Source of the DNA: Kribbella albertanoniae
GTDB taxonomy: Bacteria; Actinomycetota; Actinomycetes; Propionibacteriales; Kribbellaceae
Assembly (NCBI RefSeq): GCF_004348455.1
Contig: NZ_SMKA01000041.1
Location: 1 to 43,042 of the forward strand
Direction: 5' to 3'
DNA: 43,042 bases
The position numbers were made by a program, and so were the translations under genes. Under the pieces are notes generated by a model. That model did no database searches, was not told where the DNA came from, and saw only the letters and a program-made list of their open reading frames with translations. This document shows, one piece after another, positions 32,545-41,171 of this stretch (the stretch's first letter is position 1; each line of letters begins with the position of its first letter).

Positions 32545-33269
32545 GCTCGTCGATCCCGGATCCCGCAGCCGCTCACCCGGCGGCGGAACCCGGCGCGACT
32601 CCGCTCCTTCCCGCGGACGCCGAGCCGTTCGCGGCGGGGCGGGATGCGGATGTGTACGCACTCGACGAGGCGTGGGTCGTGCGCAGGTACCGGAATGGGC
32701 ACCCCGTGCGCGATGAGGCCGACTTCATGCGGCACGTGGCGAAGTTCGGCTACCCCGTGCCCGCCGTACGGGAGGTCGACGGCGCGGACATGGTGATCGA
32801 GCGGCTCACCGGTCCCACGCTCGCCGAGTCAGCCGTCGCCGGTGACCTCACCGCCACCGAGCTCGGCGTACTGCATGCCGACCTGCACCGCCGCCTGCAC
32901 GCGATCTCCGCCCCCAGTGGCACCCCGGGCCTCGTAGTCGTGCACGGCGACCTGCACCCCGAGAACGTGATCGCCACCCCCGCCGGCCCGATCGTCATCG
33001 ACTGGTGCAACGCCGAAGAGGGCACGGCCGAATTCGACATCGCGATGACGGCGGTCATCTTCGCCCAGGTAGCCCTCGACCCCACCTGGGCCGACCTCTC
33101 CCCGCTCCTCCGCGAGGCTCTGACCGCCTACCTGGCCAACTCGATCGACCCAACCCCGGGCCTCACCGCGGCATTAGATGCCCGCAGCAACAACATCACC
33201 CTGACTCCCGCCGAGAAGGCGCTGCTCCCCGCCCAGGAAGCGCTCATCCGCAGCCATCTCCGTCGGTAA
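32541..33269 (+). CDS. APH-like phosphotransferase family protein
   Basis: A 242-residue aminoglycoside-phosphotransferase-fold kinase. The catalytic loop is [14 protein letters not shown] and the metal-binding Asp is in [30 protein letters not shown] is the nucleotide-binding strand region. The Ala/Pro-rich N-terminal 25 residues are low complexity. Substrate is unknown; many such proteins phosphorylate small molecules other than antibiotics. Its ATG overlaps the miaB stop, so it is translated from the miaB message. I see no evidence for a resistance role. Confidence 0.87.
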   Translation: MSSSIPDPAAAHPAAEPGATPLLPADAEPFAAGRDADVYALDEAWVVRRYRNGHPVRDEADFMRHVAKFGYPVPAVREVDGADMVIERLTGPTLAESAVAGDLTATELGVLHADLHRRLHAISAPSGTPGLVVVHGDLHPENVIATPAGPIVIDWCNAEEGTAEFDIAMTAVIFAQVALDPTWADLSPLLREALTAYLANSIDPTPGLTAALDARSNNITLTPAEKALLPAQEALIRSHLRR

Positions 33270-33360
33270 CGACACGGTACTAGTCCGCACCGACACCATT
33301 CCGCAGCGCCCGCCACGCCTGAAGCTCAGCCGCAGCGGGCACCACTACGTGTTCTTACCG

Positions 33361-35169
33361 TCACGCGTTCAGGAACTGGGACGGCTTCAGCGCGCGACCC
33401 ACGATCCGCACCTCACCGATATGCCCCGCGAACCCCTGGTCGACCTCGTTCGCGTAGTGCCCCGCACCCACCAGCCACGGCTTCCCGACCGTCGCCAGCC
33501 CATTCGACGGGGTCGCCGGATTACGCAGCAGCTCCGACGAATCGACGTACAGGACGCTGTGCCGTCCGTCGTTGACGATCGCGAGGTGGAACCACTGCCC
33601 GGCCACCTGCTCATGCCCCCAGTTGGTGAACGTGTCGTTGCGATCCAGCGGATACACCGCCCACTGCACCTGCCGCCCACCCGAGAACCCAAGCTTCACC
33701 ACCGGCTCATCCGGGTCACTGCCCGTCTTCCCGGCATCCCGCCCGGTCCCCAGCCGTGAGATCAGCCCCTCCCACGAATGGTCCTGCCCATCGTCGGCCA
33801 GCTTCACAAACGCCTCGATCGTGTACCCGCCCCGGAAGGTCAGCTTGTTGATCGGCGCGCTGTCGACCGTCTTCAGATACCCACCACGCGCCGGATTCTT
33901 CCCACCCGGGAACAACCAGCTCGCATGCCCAGGCTGCTCCGGATGGAACTCGGCCGAAACGGAAGGCGCACCCCCAGCGAGCTGCACCCGGGTCAGATGG
34001 TTCCCCTGCCCTGACTGGTCGACGACCTGCCCGCTCACCGGCCCGTCGAACCGCCAGTACGCCGCCGTCCCAGGAATCACCAACTGCTTCGCAGGCCGGG
34101 CCGGCCGCACCGGAACCGGCGCGAACCCCGCGAACCGCTCTTCGAAGTCCAGCGGCACACTGAACCTGTTCACGTCATCGGTCAGCTCGACCTCACCCTC
34201 GGCAAGCTCGTTGCGCCGGGCCGGGTCCTGCTTGAGGATCCACGGGGCGATCGTCTCGACGTCGATGGTGTTCCGGGCCAGGTCGAAGTGGTACAGCCGG
34301 ACCATCCCGGAGCCGCCGTAGTACCGGTCCTGGTAGTTCGCGAGATGCATGTGCACGTCATGCCCGGCAGTGTTCTGCCGAGTGAGCCGGCCGGACGGCC
34401 AGAAGTGACCGTTCAGGGTGAGGAAGATCTGGTCGTTGTCCTTGACCAGCTGGTCCCAGACCCGCTTCCCGTGATCGCTGAACTCCGCGACCCCGCTGTC
34501 GGCGTACACGAGGTCGTGAATGGTCAGGATCACCGGCATCCGCGGATGCGCTGCGATCACCGCGCGCGCCCACGCGAAGCTCGCGTCCGACGGCCGCCAG
34601 TCCATTGCCAGCAGCAACCACTGCCGCCCGGCCGCCCGGAACACGTGGTACGAGTTGTACCCGTTCGCCGTCGATCCACCGTACGTCGCCATCCGCCGGA
34701 ACCGCTGCGGCCCGAACGTCCGCAGGTACGGCGAGTCGCCGCGACTGTCGTCCTTGGAGCCGTCGATGTCGTGGTTCCCGGCCAGCACCGAGTACGGCAT
34801 CCGCGCCCGGTCCAGCACCTTGAACACCGGATCCGCCTGCGCGAACTCCGAGGCCAGTGCGTTCTCCACCACATCACCGAGATGCGCCACGAACACCACG
34901 TTCTCCGCGGACCGCTGCTCGACCAGATACTCGAACGTCGCCGTCAGCGGCGCCGAGTCACCCCGATCCTGATCGAACTGATACTGCGTGTCCGGTACGA
35001 CGGCCACCGTGAACCGCGGGTGCTCCGTATCAACCCGCCCGCCGTACGACGAGGTCGTTGCCGAAGCCGCCCCTCCATCCAGCACCCCACCCGCGACCAC
35101 AGCCCCCGCGCCGAGCGCTCCTGCCTGCAAGAGCCGCCGCCGGCTCGTCCCGTCGTACTGCTGTTCCAT
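33361..35169 (-). CDS. Tat-exported metallophosphoesterase with LamG-like C-terminal domain
   Basis: A 602-residue protein. The N-terminus SRRRLLQAGALGAGAVVAGG is a twin-arginine signal. The calcineurin-like phosphoesterase domain (about 50-310) has VPDTQYQF (metal Asp60), HLGDVVENA (Asp99), LAGNHDIDG (131-134), TIHDL and NGHFWPSG. From about 365 to 600 lies a concanavalin/LamG-like domain: WRFDGPVSGQVVDQSG, LTFRGGYTIEAFVKL, WFHLAIVNDGRHSVLYVDS, FAGHIGEVRIVGRAL. It probably hydrolyses a phosphoester outside the cell after folding in the cytoplasm, with the lectin-like part anchoring it to a glycan. The substrate is unknown. Confidence 0.9.
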   Translation of the reverse strand: MEQQYDGTSRRRLLQAGALGAGAVVAGGVLDGGAASATTSSYGGRVDTEHPRFTVAVVPDTQYQFDQDRGDSAPLTATFEYLVEQRSAENVVFVAHLGDVVENALASEFAQADPVFKVLDRARMPYSVLAGNHDIDGSKDDSRGDSPYLRTFGPQRFRRMATYGGSTANGYNSYHVFRAAGRQWLLLAMDWRPSDASFAWARAVIAAHPRMPVILTIHDLVYADSGVAEFSDHGKRVWDQLVKDNDQIFLTLNGHFWPSGRLTRQNTAGHDVHMHLANYQDRYYGGSGMVRLYHFDLARNTIDVETIAPWILKQDPARRNELAEGEVELTDDVNRFSVPLDFEERFAGFAPVPVRPARPAKQLVIPGTAAYWRFDGPVSGQVVDQSGQGNHLTRVQLAGGAPSVSAEFHPEQPGHASWLFPGGKNPARGGYLKTVDSAPINKLTFRGGYTIEAFVKLADDGQDHSWEGLISRLGTGRDAGKTGSDPDEPVVKLGFSGGRQVQWAVYPLDRNDTFTNWGHEQVAGQWFHLAIVNDGRHSVLYVDSSELLRNPATPSNGLATVGKPWLVGAGHYANEVDQGFAGHIGEVRIVGRALKPSQFLNA

Positions 35170-35270
35170 GAACTGCCTCCACGTCGCTACCTGACACCGC
35201 AGCGAACATTAGAACGCAGCCCCCCAAGCCCCGGTGAACGCCACCAGAACCCTGAGCCAACGCCGGTGAG

Positions 35271-35720
35271 TCAGCTGAAGCCCTCGACGATGACAGCGGG
35301 AAGCCCACCATCCAGCCCCGCCAGCACCCGCGCCTCGTGCGGGACCGTTGGCTCCGGCAACTTGTCCAGCGCGACCCACTCGAGCCCGTCCGCCTTCCCC
35401 GGCTCCATCAACTGCGGTTCACCCGTCCACCGCGACGTTGTGAAGAAGAAGTCCACCCGCTCGTCGATCGGTTCCCCGTTCCCGCCCGTCCGGTGCATCG
35501 CCGTCACCGGCACCAGATCCGCCGGGTCGATCTCCACCCCGACCTCCTCCCGAACCTCCCGCACTGCCGCCTCCAGCACCGACTCCCCAGCCTCGACATG
35601 CCCCGCCGGCACCGCCCAATACCCATCCATGTAACCGGTGTTGGCCCGCAACATCATCAACACCTCGTCCCCCCGCCGCAACACCACATAAGCCGCCGGC
35701 ACCACCCGAAACCGATCCAT
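35271..35720 (-). CDS. Nudix hydrolase
   Basis: A 149-residue protein with an exact Nudix box at residues 40-62 (G-x5-E-x7-R-E-V-x-E-E-x-G-V, from GHVEAGES to REEVGV). The fold continues with VDFFFTTSRWTGEPQLMEP and LEWVALDKLPEPTVPHEARVL. The substrate is a nucleoside diphosphate linked to an unknown moiety and cannot be specified. It stands alone between the phosphoesterase and the divergent DUF6069 gene. Confidence 0.93.
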   Translation of the reverse strand: MDRFRVVPAAYVVLRRGDEVLMMLRANTGYMDGYWAVPAGHVEAGESVLEAAVREVREEVGVEIDPADLVPVTAMHRTGGNGEPIDERVDFFFTTSRWTGEPQLMEPGKADGLEWVALDKLPEPTVPHEARVLAGLDGGLPAVIVEGFS

Positions 35721-35822
35721 CCCCCGAGCCTCCCACGGCTACCCATGTCAATTCACGGCGGTCCGCTTCGACGTATAGGTAAGAGACCGGCAACGGGCCG
35801 GTCCACTGCCCCGGAGCTCACC

Positions 35823-36233
35823 ATGACTGCAACCCTCGCCACCGTCCCCACTGTTGCCCCGTCGATCGGACGCCTGCTCCGCGACGGCGCCGTAGCCGGC
35901 GTCCTCGCAGCTGTTGCCACCGCGGCCGTCGCCGCCACCGGCCAGGCCGCCGGTATCAGCCTCGACGTCTCCGGCGCCCCGATCCCGGTCCCCGGCTTCG
36001 CCGTCACGACCGCAATCTTCGCGACCCTCGGCCTCCTCATCGCGCTGGCCCTCCGCCGGTACGCCGCCCGCCCGCGCACCGCCTGGATCCGCACCACCGT
36101 CGTCCTGACGGCCCTCTCCTTCACCCCCGACCTCCTCGCTGACGCGGCCCCCACCACCAAGGCCCTCCTGATGACGACCCACCTGATCGCGGCCGCCATC
36201 ATCATCCCCGCGGTAGCCCGCCGCCTCCGGTGA
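35823..36233 (+). CDS. DUF6069 family membrane protein
   Basis: A 136-residue protein with four predicted transmembrane segments (about 20-42, 55-78, 88-106, 112-132), the arrangement of DUF6069: GAVAGVLAAVATAAVAATGQAAG, then PGFAVTTAIFATLGLLIALALRR, then FTPDLLADAAPTTKALLMTTHLIAAAIIIPAVARRL. The ATG at 35823 was chosen because the in-frame upstream part is antisense to the Nudix gene and not membrane-like. Function is unknown. A strong terminator follows 9 nt after the stop. Confidence 0.82.
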   Translation: MTATLATVPTVAPSIGRLLRDGAVAGVLAAVATAAVAATGQAAGISLDVSGAPIPVPGFAVTTAIFATLGLLIALALRRYAARPRTAWIRTTVVLTALSFTPDLLADAAPTTKALLMTTHLIAAAIIIPAVARRLR

Positions 36234-36242
36234 CGAACGACA

Positions 36243-36271
36243 AAGGGCCGCGAGCGGTGCTCGCGGCCCTT
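36243..36271. terminator. Bidirectional terminator
   Basis: AAGGGCCGCGAGC and GCTCGCGGCCCTT form a perfect 13-bp stem with loop GGT, flanked by AAA/TTC. It separates the convergent DUF6069 and antitoxin-like genes. Confidence 0.8.
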
Positions 36272-36285
36272 CGGTGAGGAAGCTT

Positions 36286-36528
36286 TCAGGCGGGCTTGTT
36301 CGCGTCCGGGATGTCGTCGTTCTGGCCGTCGAGGCCATCCAGGCCGTCCTTGGCCTTGTCGACACCCTGGTCGATCTTGTCGCCGTACTTGCCACCGGTC
36401 TTCTCGTCGATCAAGTCACCGGCCTTGTCCAGACCGTCGCCGACCTTGTCGCCGTGCTGATCGACCAGGTCACCGGCCTTGTCCTTCAGGTCCTCGGCCT
36501 TGCCCTTGAACTTGTCGAAGATGCCCAT
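36286..36528 (-). CDS. MT0933-type antitoxin-like small protein
   Basis: An 80-residue, highly charged helical protein beginning MGIFDKFKGKAEDLKDKAGDL. It contains repeated K-x-G-D-x-x-D segments (QHGDKVGDGLDKAGDLIDEK, KYGDKIDQGVDKAKDGLD). This matches the Rv0909/MT0933-like antitoxin family as I know it. In M. tuberculosis the partner toxin gene is adjacent; no toxin-like gene is adjacent here, so the antitoxin label may be nominal, and a CsbD-like stress role is an alternative. GGGAG about 9 nt before the ATG at 36528 favours this start over one at 36543. Confidence 0.78.
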   Translation of the reverse strand: MGIFDKFKGKAEDLKDKAGDLVDQHGDKVGDGLDKAGDLIDEKTGGKYGDKIDQGVDKAKDGLDGLDGQNDDIPDANKPA

Positions 36529-36652
36529 CTCAGGGGCTCCCATTCCTGCGTAGTGAACTGCTTACTGACAGCTAGCGGTAGATGATTGCATCAACCGGCC
36601 TCGAACTCCTAGGACCGCCGCGAACTGTCGGACAGGAATTCAGCGGGTGTTA

Positions 36653-36877
36653 CTACTCGACGTCGCCGCCGGAGTCCTGGCTGCCGCCACCCGACTCGAC
36701 GTCACCACCCGATTCGACGTCACCGCCGGACTCGACGTCACCGCCGGACTCCACGTCGCCACCACTCGCCTTCAGTTCGACGTCACCGCCGCTGCGCTTC
36801 GCGGCGTCCAGCTCGTCGTCCCCCAGACCCAATGCGTCCTTGGCCGCATCGGACTCTCCCTCGAACGGATTCGTCAC
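36653..36877 (-). CDS. Acidic SGGDVE-repeat protein of unknown function
   Basis: A 74-residue acidic protein. The first 28 residues (from MTNPFEGESDAAKDALGLGD to DAAKR) are non-repetitive and helical-looking. The rest is six copies of SGGDVE with short interruptions (LKA, GGSQD), ending right at the stop. The start is GTG 36877 with GGGAGG about 9 nt upstream. The 18-bp DNA repeats vary at synonymous positions, which suggests selection on the protein rather than recent slippage. No known family is recognised. It lies next to the MT0933-type gene in the same orientation (124-nt gap). Confidence 0.6.
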   Translation of the reverse strand: MTNPFEGESDAAKDALGLGDDELDAAKRSGGDVELKASGGDVESGGDVESGGDVESGGDVESGGGSQDSGGDVE

Positions 36878-37036
36878 AGCTTCATTCCTCCCGTAATCCG
36901 GTGTTGCGAACTGGCGTCGTGTCTACCCGTCTTCCGGGGTCATCCACAAGGCCACCCCGAGGCTTCTTGGTGCAGACTTGACGGCCCCCCGGGGCCGGTG
37001 CAGCGGGCCCGGACCGAAAACTGTCACACTGGAGCG

Positions 37037-38020
37037 ATGGCCGAACCACTCGTCGTCGCGGTCGTCGGCCCTACAGCGGCCGGCAAGTCCGACCTGTCCG
37101 TTGCCCTGTGCAAACGCCTGCGCGGCGAGGTCGTGAACGCGGACGCCATGCAGGTCTACCGCGGCATGGACATCGGTACGGCGAAGATCACCGGCCCCGA
37201 GCGGAGCGGCGTACCGCATCATCTGCTCGACATCCTCGACGTGACCGAGACCGCGACGGTGGCCGAGTTCCAGCAGTTGGCCCGGTCCGCGATCGACGAC
37301 TGCACCCGTCGGCAGGTAATTCCGGTCCTGGCCGGAGGGTCCGCGCTCTATGTCCGGGCGATCCTCGACGACTTCACCTTCCCCGGCACCGACCCCGCCG
37401 TACGGGAGCGGCTCGAGGCTGAGCTCGAAGACCTCGGGTCAGGTGCTCTGCATCAGCGGCTCCAGGACATCGACCCCGCAGCGGCCGAGCAGATTCTGCC
37501 GAGCAACGGTCGCCGGATCGTCCGGGCGCTGGAGGTCGTCGAGATCACCGGAGCGCCGTACAGCGCGACCCTCCCAGCCCATCGGTACGTCTACCCAGGC
37601 GCCGTACAGATCGGTCTCGACGTCCCGCGGCCGGTGCTCGACGAGCGGATCGACCGGCGGGTGGACCGCATGTTCGACGAAGGTTTCGTCGACGAAGTGC
37701 GGTCGCTGCTCGACCACGGTCTGCTCGAAGGCCGGACCGCGAACCGCGCCCTCGGCTACTCCCAGGTGATCGCCCTGCTGAACGGCGAGATCGACGAGGC
37801 CGAGGCCCGGGAGCGGACCGCGCAGTCGACCCGCCGGTTCGCGCGGCGGCAGGATTCCTGGTTCCGCAAGGATCCGCGGATCACCTGGCTCCGGTACGAC
37901 GACTCCGCCCTGCTGGACAAGGCGATCGATGTGCTGGCCGCAGGCAACCGAACGGGTGCCGATGACGTAGTCGGGGTAGAAATCGCCCCCGGAGCAGGGG
38001 CTGTCGATGCGAGGGGGTGA
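37037..38020 (+). CDS. miaA: tRNA dimethylallyltransferase MiaA
   Basis: A 327-residue enzyme that isopentenylates A37 of tRNAs reading UNN codons; MiaB then adds the methylthio group. The P-loop is GPTAAGKS (11-18). NADAMQVYRGMDIGTAKI, PHHLLDILDV and AGGSALYVRAILDDF are diagnostic, as is the C-terminal ALGYSQVI and FARRQDSWFRKDPRI. The ATG at 37037 follows GGAGCG; the longer in-frame ORF upstream is antisense to the repeat protein. Its 3' end overlaps the sigma factor start by 14 nt. The actinobacterial neighbour dapF is not seen downstream. Confidence 0.96.
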   Translation: MAEPLVVAVVGPTAAGKSDLSVALCKRLRGEVVNADAMQVYRGMDIGTAKITGPERSGVPHHLLDILDVTETATVAEFQQLARSAIDDCTRRQVIPVLAGGSALYVRAILDDFTFPGTDPAVRERLEAELEDLGSGALHQRLQDIDPAAAEQILPSNGRRIVRALEVVEITGAPYSATLPAHRYVYPGAVQIGLDVPRPVLDERIDRRVDRMFDEGFVDEVRSLLDHGLLEGRTANRALGYSQVIALLNGEIDEAEARERTAQSTRRFARRQDSWFRKDPRITWLRYDDSALLDKAIDVLAAGNRTGADDVVGVEIAPGAGAVDARG

Positions 38021-38525
38021 CCGTGAGGCGGAGTTCCGTGAGTACTTGCTCGCGGATCGCACCCGACTGATGAGAACGGCGCTGTTGCTGACCGCGGGGG
38101 ATTCGCATACCGCGGAGGATCTGGTCCAGACCGCCTGTACTCGGGTCTACGTGCACTGGCACCGGATCCGGCACGAAGGCGCCGGGCCGTACGCGCACCG
38201 CATTCTGGTGAACGCGTTCCTCGACGAGCGCCGCCGGGCCGGCCGCCACCCTGAGGTGGTGACCGCCGACACGCTCGAGCCGAGACTGGCCGACGAGACG
38301 GATCCGGTGGACACGATCGCGGTCCGGCGGGCGCTGCTGGAGCTTGCGCCCCGCCAGCGCGCGGTCCTGGTACTGCGGTACTTCCAGGATCTCGACGTCG
38401 CGACCTGCGCGCGGATCCTGGAGTGCACCGAGGGAACGGTGAAGAGCCAGACCGCCAAGGCGCTCAAGCGTTTGAAGGACCTGATGACCGACGAACAGCC
38501 GGATCAGGCAACGGGGAGTGGCTGA
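38007..38525 (+). CDS. SigE-family ECF RNA polymerase sigma factor
   Basis: A 172-residue ECF sigma factor. Region 2 is EFREYLLADRTRLMRTALLLTAGDSHTAEDLVQTACTRVYVHW. Region 4 is ALLELAPRQRAVLVLRYFQDLDVATCARILECTEGTVKSQTAKALKRLK. The pattern matches the actinobacterial SigE family (TIGR02983-type). The start ATG overlaps the end of miaA by 14 nt, so it may be co-expressed with tRNA modification genes. The membrane-anchored product of the next gene is the presumed anti-sigma factor. Confidence 0.92.
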   Translation: MRGGDREAEFREYLLADRTRLMRTALLLTAGDSHTAEDLVQTACTRVYVHWHRIRHEGAGPYAHRILVNAFLDERRRAGRHPEVVTADTLEPRLADETDPVDTIAVRRALLELAPRQRAVLVLRYFQDLDVATCARILECTEGTVKSQTAKALKRLKDLMTDEQPDQATGSG

Positions 38526-38563
38526 CATCCCGGCCGCACAGGCGCCGGGAGAAGGACGGAGCA

Positions 38564-39256
38564 GTGGACGAGGTCAAGAAGTTGCTGGAGGGGTTCGCCG
38601 AGGAGGCCGCCGATGGGCTGCCACCGGCGGATATCGACGCGGACGTCGCGCGGGGGCGGCGGGCGTTGCGCCGGATCAAGCGGCGCCGCCGGGTGACCGG
38701 CGTACTGTGCGTTGCCGCGGCGTCGGCCGCTGTGCTCGCGGTCGGCAACCAGGTGAAGTGGTGGGGCGGCGCCGGCAACCCGCCGGTCGCCGGCGGGGCG
38801 AACGAGTCGTCGGTCGCGGCCTCCGGGAGTCCGGCTGGATCGACCGCACCGAGCGCGAAGGCCAGCGAAGGCACGATCTCGTTGTTCTCCACCGGCGTCG
38901 ATCTGGCGGCCAACCAACAGACCTGGAACACGATCGGCTGCACGCTCGCCCCGGTGGGCTGGGCCCCGGAGACGCCGATCGCTGCGAACCGCGTCGTACT
39001 GGCGCAACCGGAGATGCGGACCTCGGAAGTCTCCTCGAAGGTAGTCCTCGAGCGGCGCGAAACTGCACTGACGTTGACTCAGCTCCGAGTGACCGATGAG
39101 GCCGGCAAGACGTTCCACATCGGCACGGTGGACGGCCGGCTGGCGGGCCAGGTGAAGCTCGCCGACGACTGGCTGCTGGTCGAGGCCCCGGCCGGTAACA
39201 CGGCGTGGACCGACGAGACGGTACGTCGTTTCCTGGCGTCCTGCACGATCAACTAG
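38564..39256 (+). CDS. Membrane-anchored presumed anti-sigma factor
   Basis: A 230-residue protein. The cytoplasmic part (1-43) ends in a basic cluster (RRIKRRRRVTG). One transmembrane helix follows (about 44-63, VTGVLCVAAASAAVLAVGNQV). A Ser/Gly/Ala linker leads to an extracytoplasmic domain (about 115-230) with Cys residues in TIGCTLAPVG and at the C-terminus (FLASCTIN). No zinc anti-sigma HxxxCxxC motif is present. The position 38 nt after a SigE-family sigma gene is the main reason for the role assignment. The GTG start at 38564 follows GAAGGA. Confidence 0.7.
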   Translation: MDEVKKLLEGFAEEAADGLPPADIDADVARGRRALRRIKRRRRVTGVLCVAAASAAVLAVGNQVKWWGGAGNPPVAGGANESSVAASGSPAGSTAPSAKASEGTISLFSTGVDLAANQQTWNTIGCTLAPVGWAPETPIAANRVVLAQPEMRTSEVSSKVVLERRETALTLTQLRVTDEAGKTFHIGTVDGRLAGQVKLADDWLLVEAPAGNTAWTDETVRRFLASCTIN

Positions 39257-39347
39257 CCGCCGGACGCGCCTGGCGACTGGCGCGCGGCCCGAGTTCGGGG
39301 TAGGCAGGGGGAGAGTTCCCCCTGTCGCTCGAGCTCCTGGAGACCCG

Positions 39348-41171
39348 GTGAAGAAGCTGGTCGCGTCCCTGTCCGCGAGTGCGCTCGTCCTGTCCGGATT
39401 CGGTCTGAGTGGTGCGGCCGCGAGTCCACCGAAACAGCAGGCGCGCACCAAGTACCCCACCGCGATCGGGTACGGCGGCGCCGTCGCCTCGGTCGACCCC
39501 GATGCGACGAAGATCGGTCTCGACGTACTGCGTCGTGGGGGTAACGCGGTCGACGCAGCGGTCGCGACCGCCGCAGCGCTTGGAGTCACCGAACCGTATT
39601 CCGCCGGGATCGGCGGCGGTGGGTACTTCGTGTACTACAACGCCAAGCAGCGCAGGGTGATGACGATCGACGGCCGCGAGACCGCGCCGGCGACGATGCC
39701 GTCGGACGCGTTCATCAACCCGGCAACGGGTCAGCCGTACAAGTTCACGCCGGACCTGGTCACTTCCGGGGTCTCCGTCGGAACGCCGGGCACAGTCGCG
39801 ACCTGGGACCGCGCGTTGCGGCAATGGGGCTCGCTGTCCCTGAACAAGGCGCTGAAGCCGGCCGCCGAACTGGCCGAGGACGGCTTCGTCGTCGACCCGA
39901 CCTTCCGCAGCCAGACGCTGGACAACAAGGAACGGTTCGCCGCGATTGCGCCGACCGCGAAGCTGTTCCTGCCCGGTGGTGACGCGCCCAAGGTCGGGAC
40001 GGTGTTCAAGAACCCCGAGCTGGCCGACACCTACCGGCTGATCGGCGCGAAGGGGCTCCCGGCGTTCTACGGCGGCGCGCTCGCGGGCGAGATCGCCGCC
40101 ACGGTGAAGAACCCGCCGAAGACCCCGGGGACCGCACTGCCGGTGATGCCCGGCCACCTGACCACTGCGGATCTTGCGAAGTACAAGGTGATCGACCGCG
40201 CGCCGACCAAGGTCCGCTACGACGGCCTCGAGGTGTACGGGATGGCGCCGTCATCATCCGGCGGCACCACCGTCGGCGAGGCCCTGAACATCCTCGCGCC
40301 TCTGCACCTCGACCGGATGGAGACCCCGCAGGCGCTGCACTCCTACCTCGAAGCCTCAGCGCTGGCCTTCGCCGACCGCGGTGCCTACGTCGGCGATCCG
40401 GCGTTTGTCGACGTACCGACGAAGGAGCTGCTGTCGCCCGGCTTCGGTGCCGAGCGCTCCTGCCTCATCGACCCGGCCAAGGCCTCGGTGAAGCCGCTGA
40501 AGCCCGGCGTACCGGATGGTCAGTACGGGACGTGTGGCGCGACCACCGCAACCAAGGAAGGCCGGGACACCGAGGGCGTGTCCACCACGCACCTCGTTGC
40601 CGCGGACAAGTGGGGCAACGTGGTCTCGTACACGCTGACGATCGAGCAGACCGGCGGTAGCGGCATCACAGTCCCCGGCCGTGGCTTCCTGCTGAACAAC
40701 GAGCTCACCGACTTCACCACCGTGTACGCCGAGGCCGATCCGAACCGGATCCAGCCGGGGAAGCGCCCGCGGTCGTCGATGTCCCCGACGATCGTGCTGC
40801 GGGACGGCAAGCCGTTCCTCGCGCTCGGTTCGCCGGGTGGGTCGACCATCATCACCACGGTCCTGCAGACCCTGACCAACCGCGTCGACCGCGGCATGAC
40901 GCTTCCCGAAGCGGTCGCCGCGCCCCGCGCCTCCCAGCGCAACTCGGCAGCCGTCACCGCCGAGCCGCCGTTCATCGATGCCTACGGCACCGCCCTCAAG
41001 CCCTTCGGCCACACTCTCGTCCCCAGTGGTGACGCGTTCACCTCCGCGGCCGAGATCGGTGCCGTGGCTGCCCTGGAGATCCTGCCCAACGGCGGCTTCC
41101 TCGCCGCTGCCGAACCCACCCGCCGAGGCGGCGGCTCCGCCGGAACCGTCCACCAACTCTGGCCCAACTAG
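39348..41171 (+). CDS. ggt: Gamma-glutamyltransferase (secreted, autoprocessed)
   Basis: A 607-residue Ntn hydrolase. A signal peptide (MKKLVASLSASALVLSGFGL) is followed by the large subunit with GGNAVDAAVATAAALGVTEPYSAGIGGGGYF and IDGRETAP, where the Arg binds the glutamate carboxylate. Autocleavage would occur before Thr413 in EGVSTTHLVAADKWG, making that Thr the nucleophile of the small subunit. Small-subunit motifs include LLNNELTDF, PGKRPRSSMSPTIV and LGSPGGS. It cleaves glutathione and other gamma-glutamyl compounds outside the membrane. GTG 39348 follows CTGGAG. Glutamate released could feed the importer at 27.5-30.8 kb; that link is inference. Confidence 0.95.
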   Translation: MKKLVASLSASALVLSGFGLSGAAASPPKQQARTKYPTAIGYGGAVASVDPDATKIGLDVLRRGGNAVDAAVATAAALGVTEPYSAGIGGGGYFVYYNAKQRRVMTIDGRETAPATMPSDAFINPATGQPYKFTPDLVTSGVSVGTPGTVATWDRALRQWGSLSLNKALKPAAELAEDGFVVDPTFRSQTLDNKERFAAIAPTAKLFLPGGDAPKVGTVFKNPELADTYRLIGAKGLPAFYGGALAGEIAATVKNPPKTPGTALPVMPGHLTTADLAKYKVIDRAPTKVRYDGLEVYGMAPSSSGGTTVGEALNILAPLHLDRMETPQALHSYLEASALAFADRGAYVGDPAFVDVPTKELLSPGFGAERSCLIDPAKASVKPLKPGVPDGQYGTCGATTATKEGRDTEGVSTTHLVAADKWGNVVSYTLTIEQTGGSGITVPGRGFLLNNELTDFTTVYAEADPNRIQPGKRPRSSMSPTIVLRDGKPFLALGSPGGSTIITTVLQTLTNRVDRGMTLPEAVAAPRASQRNSAAVTAEPPFIDAYGTALKPFGHTLVPSGDAFTSAAEIGAVAALEILPNGGFLAAAEPTRRGGGSAGTVHQLWPN

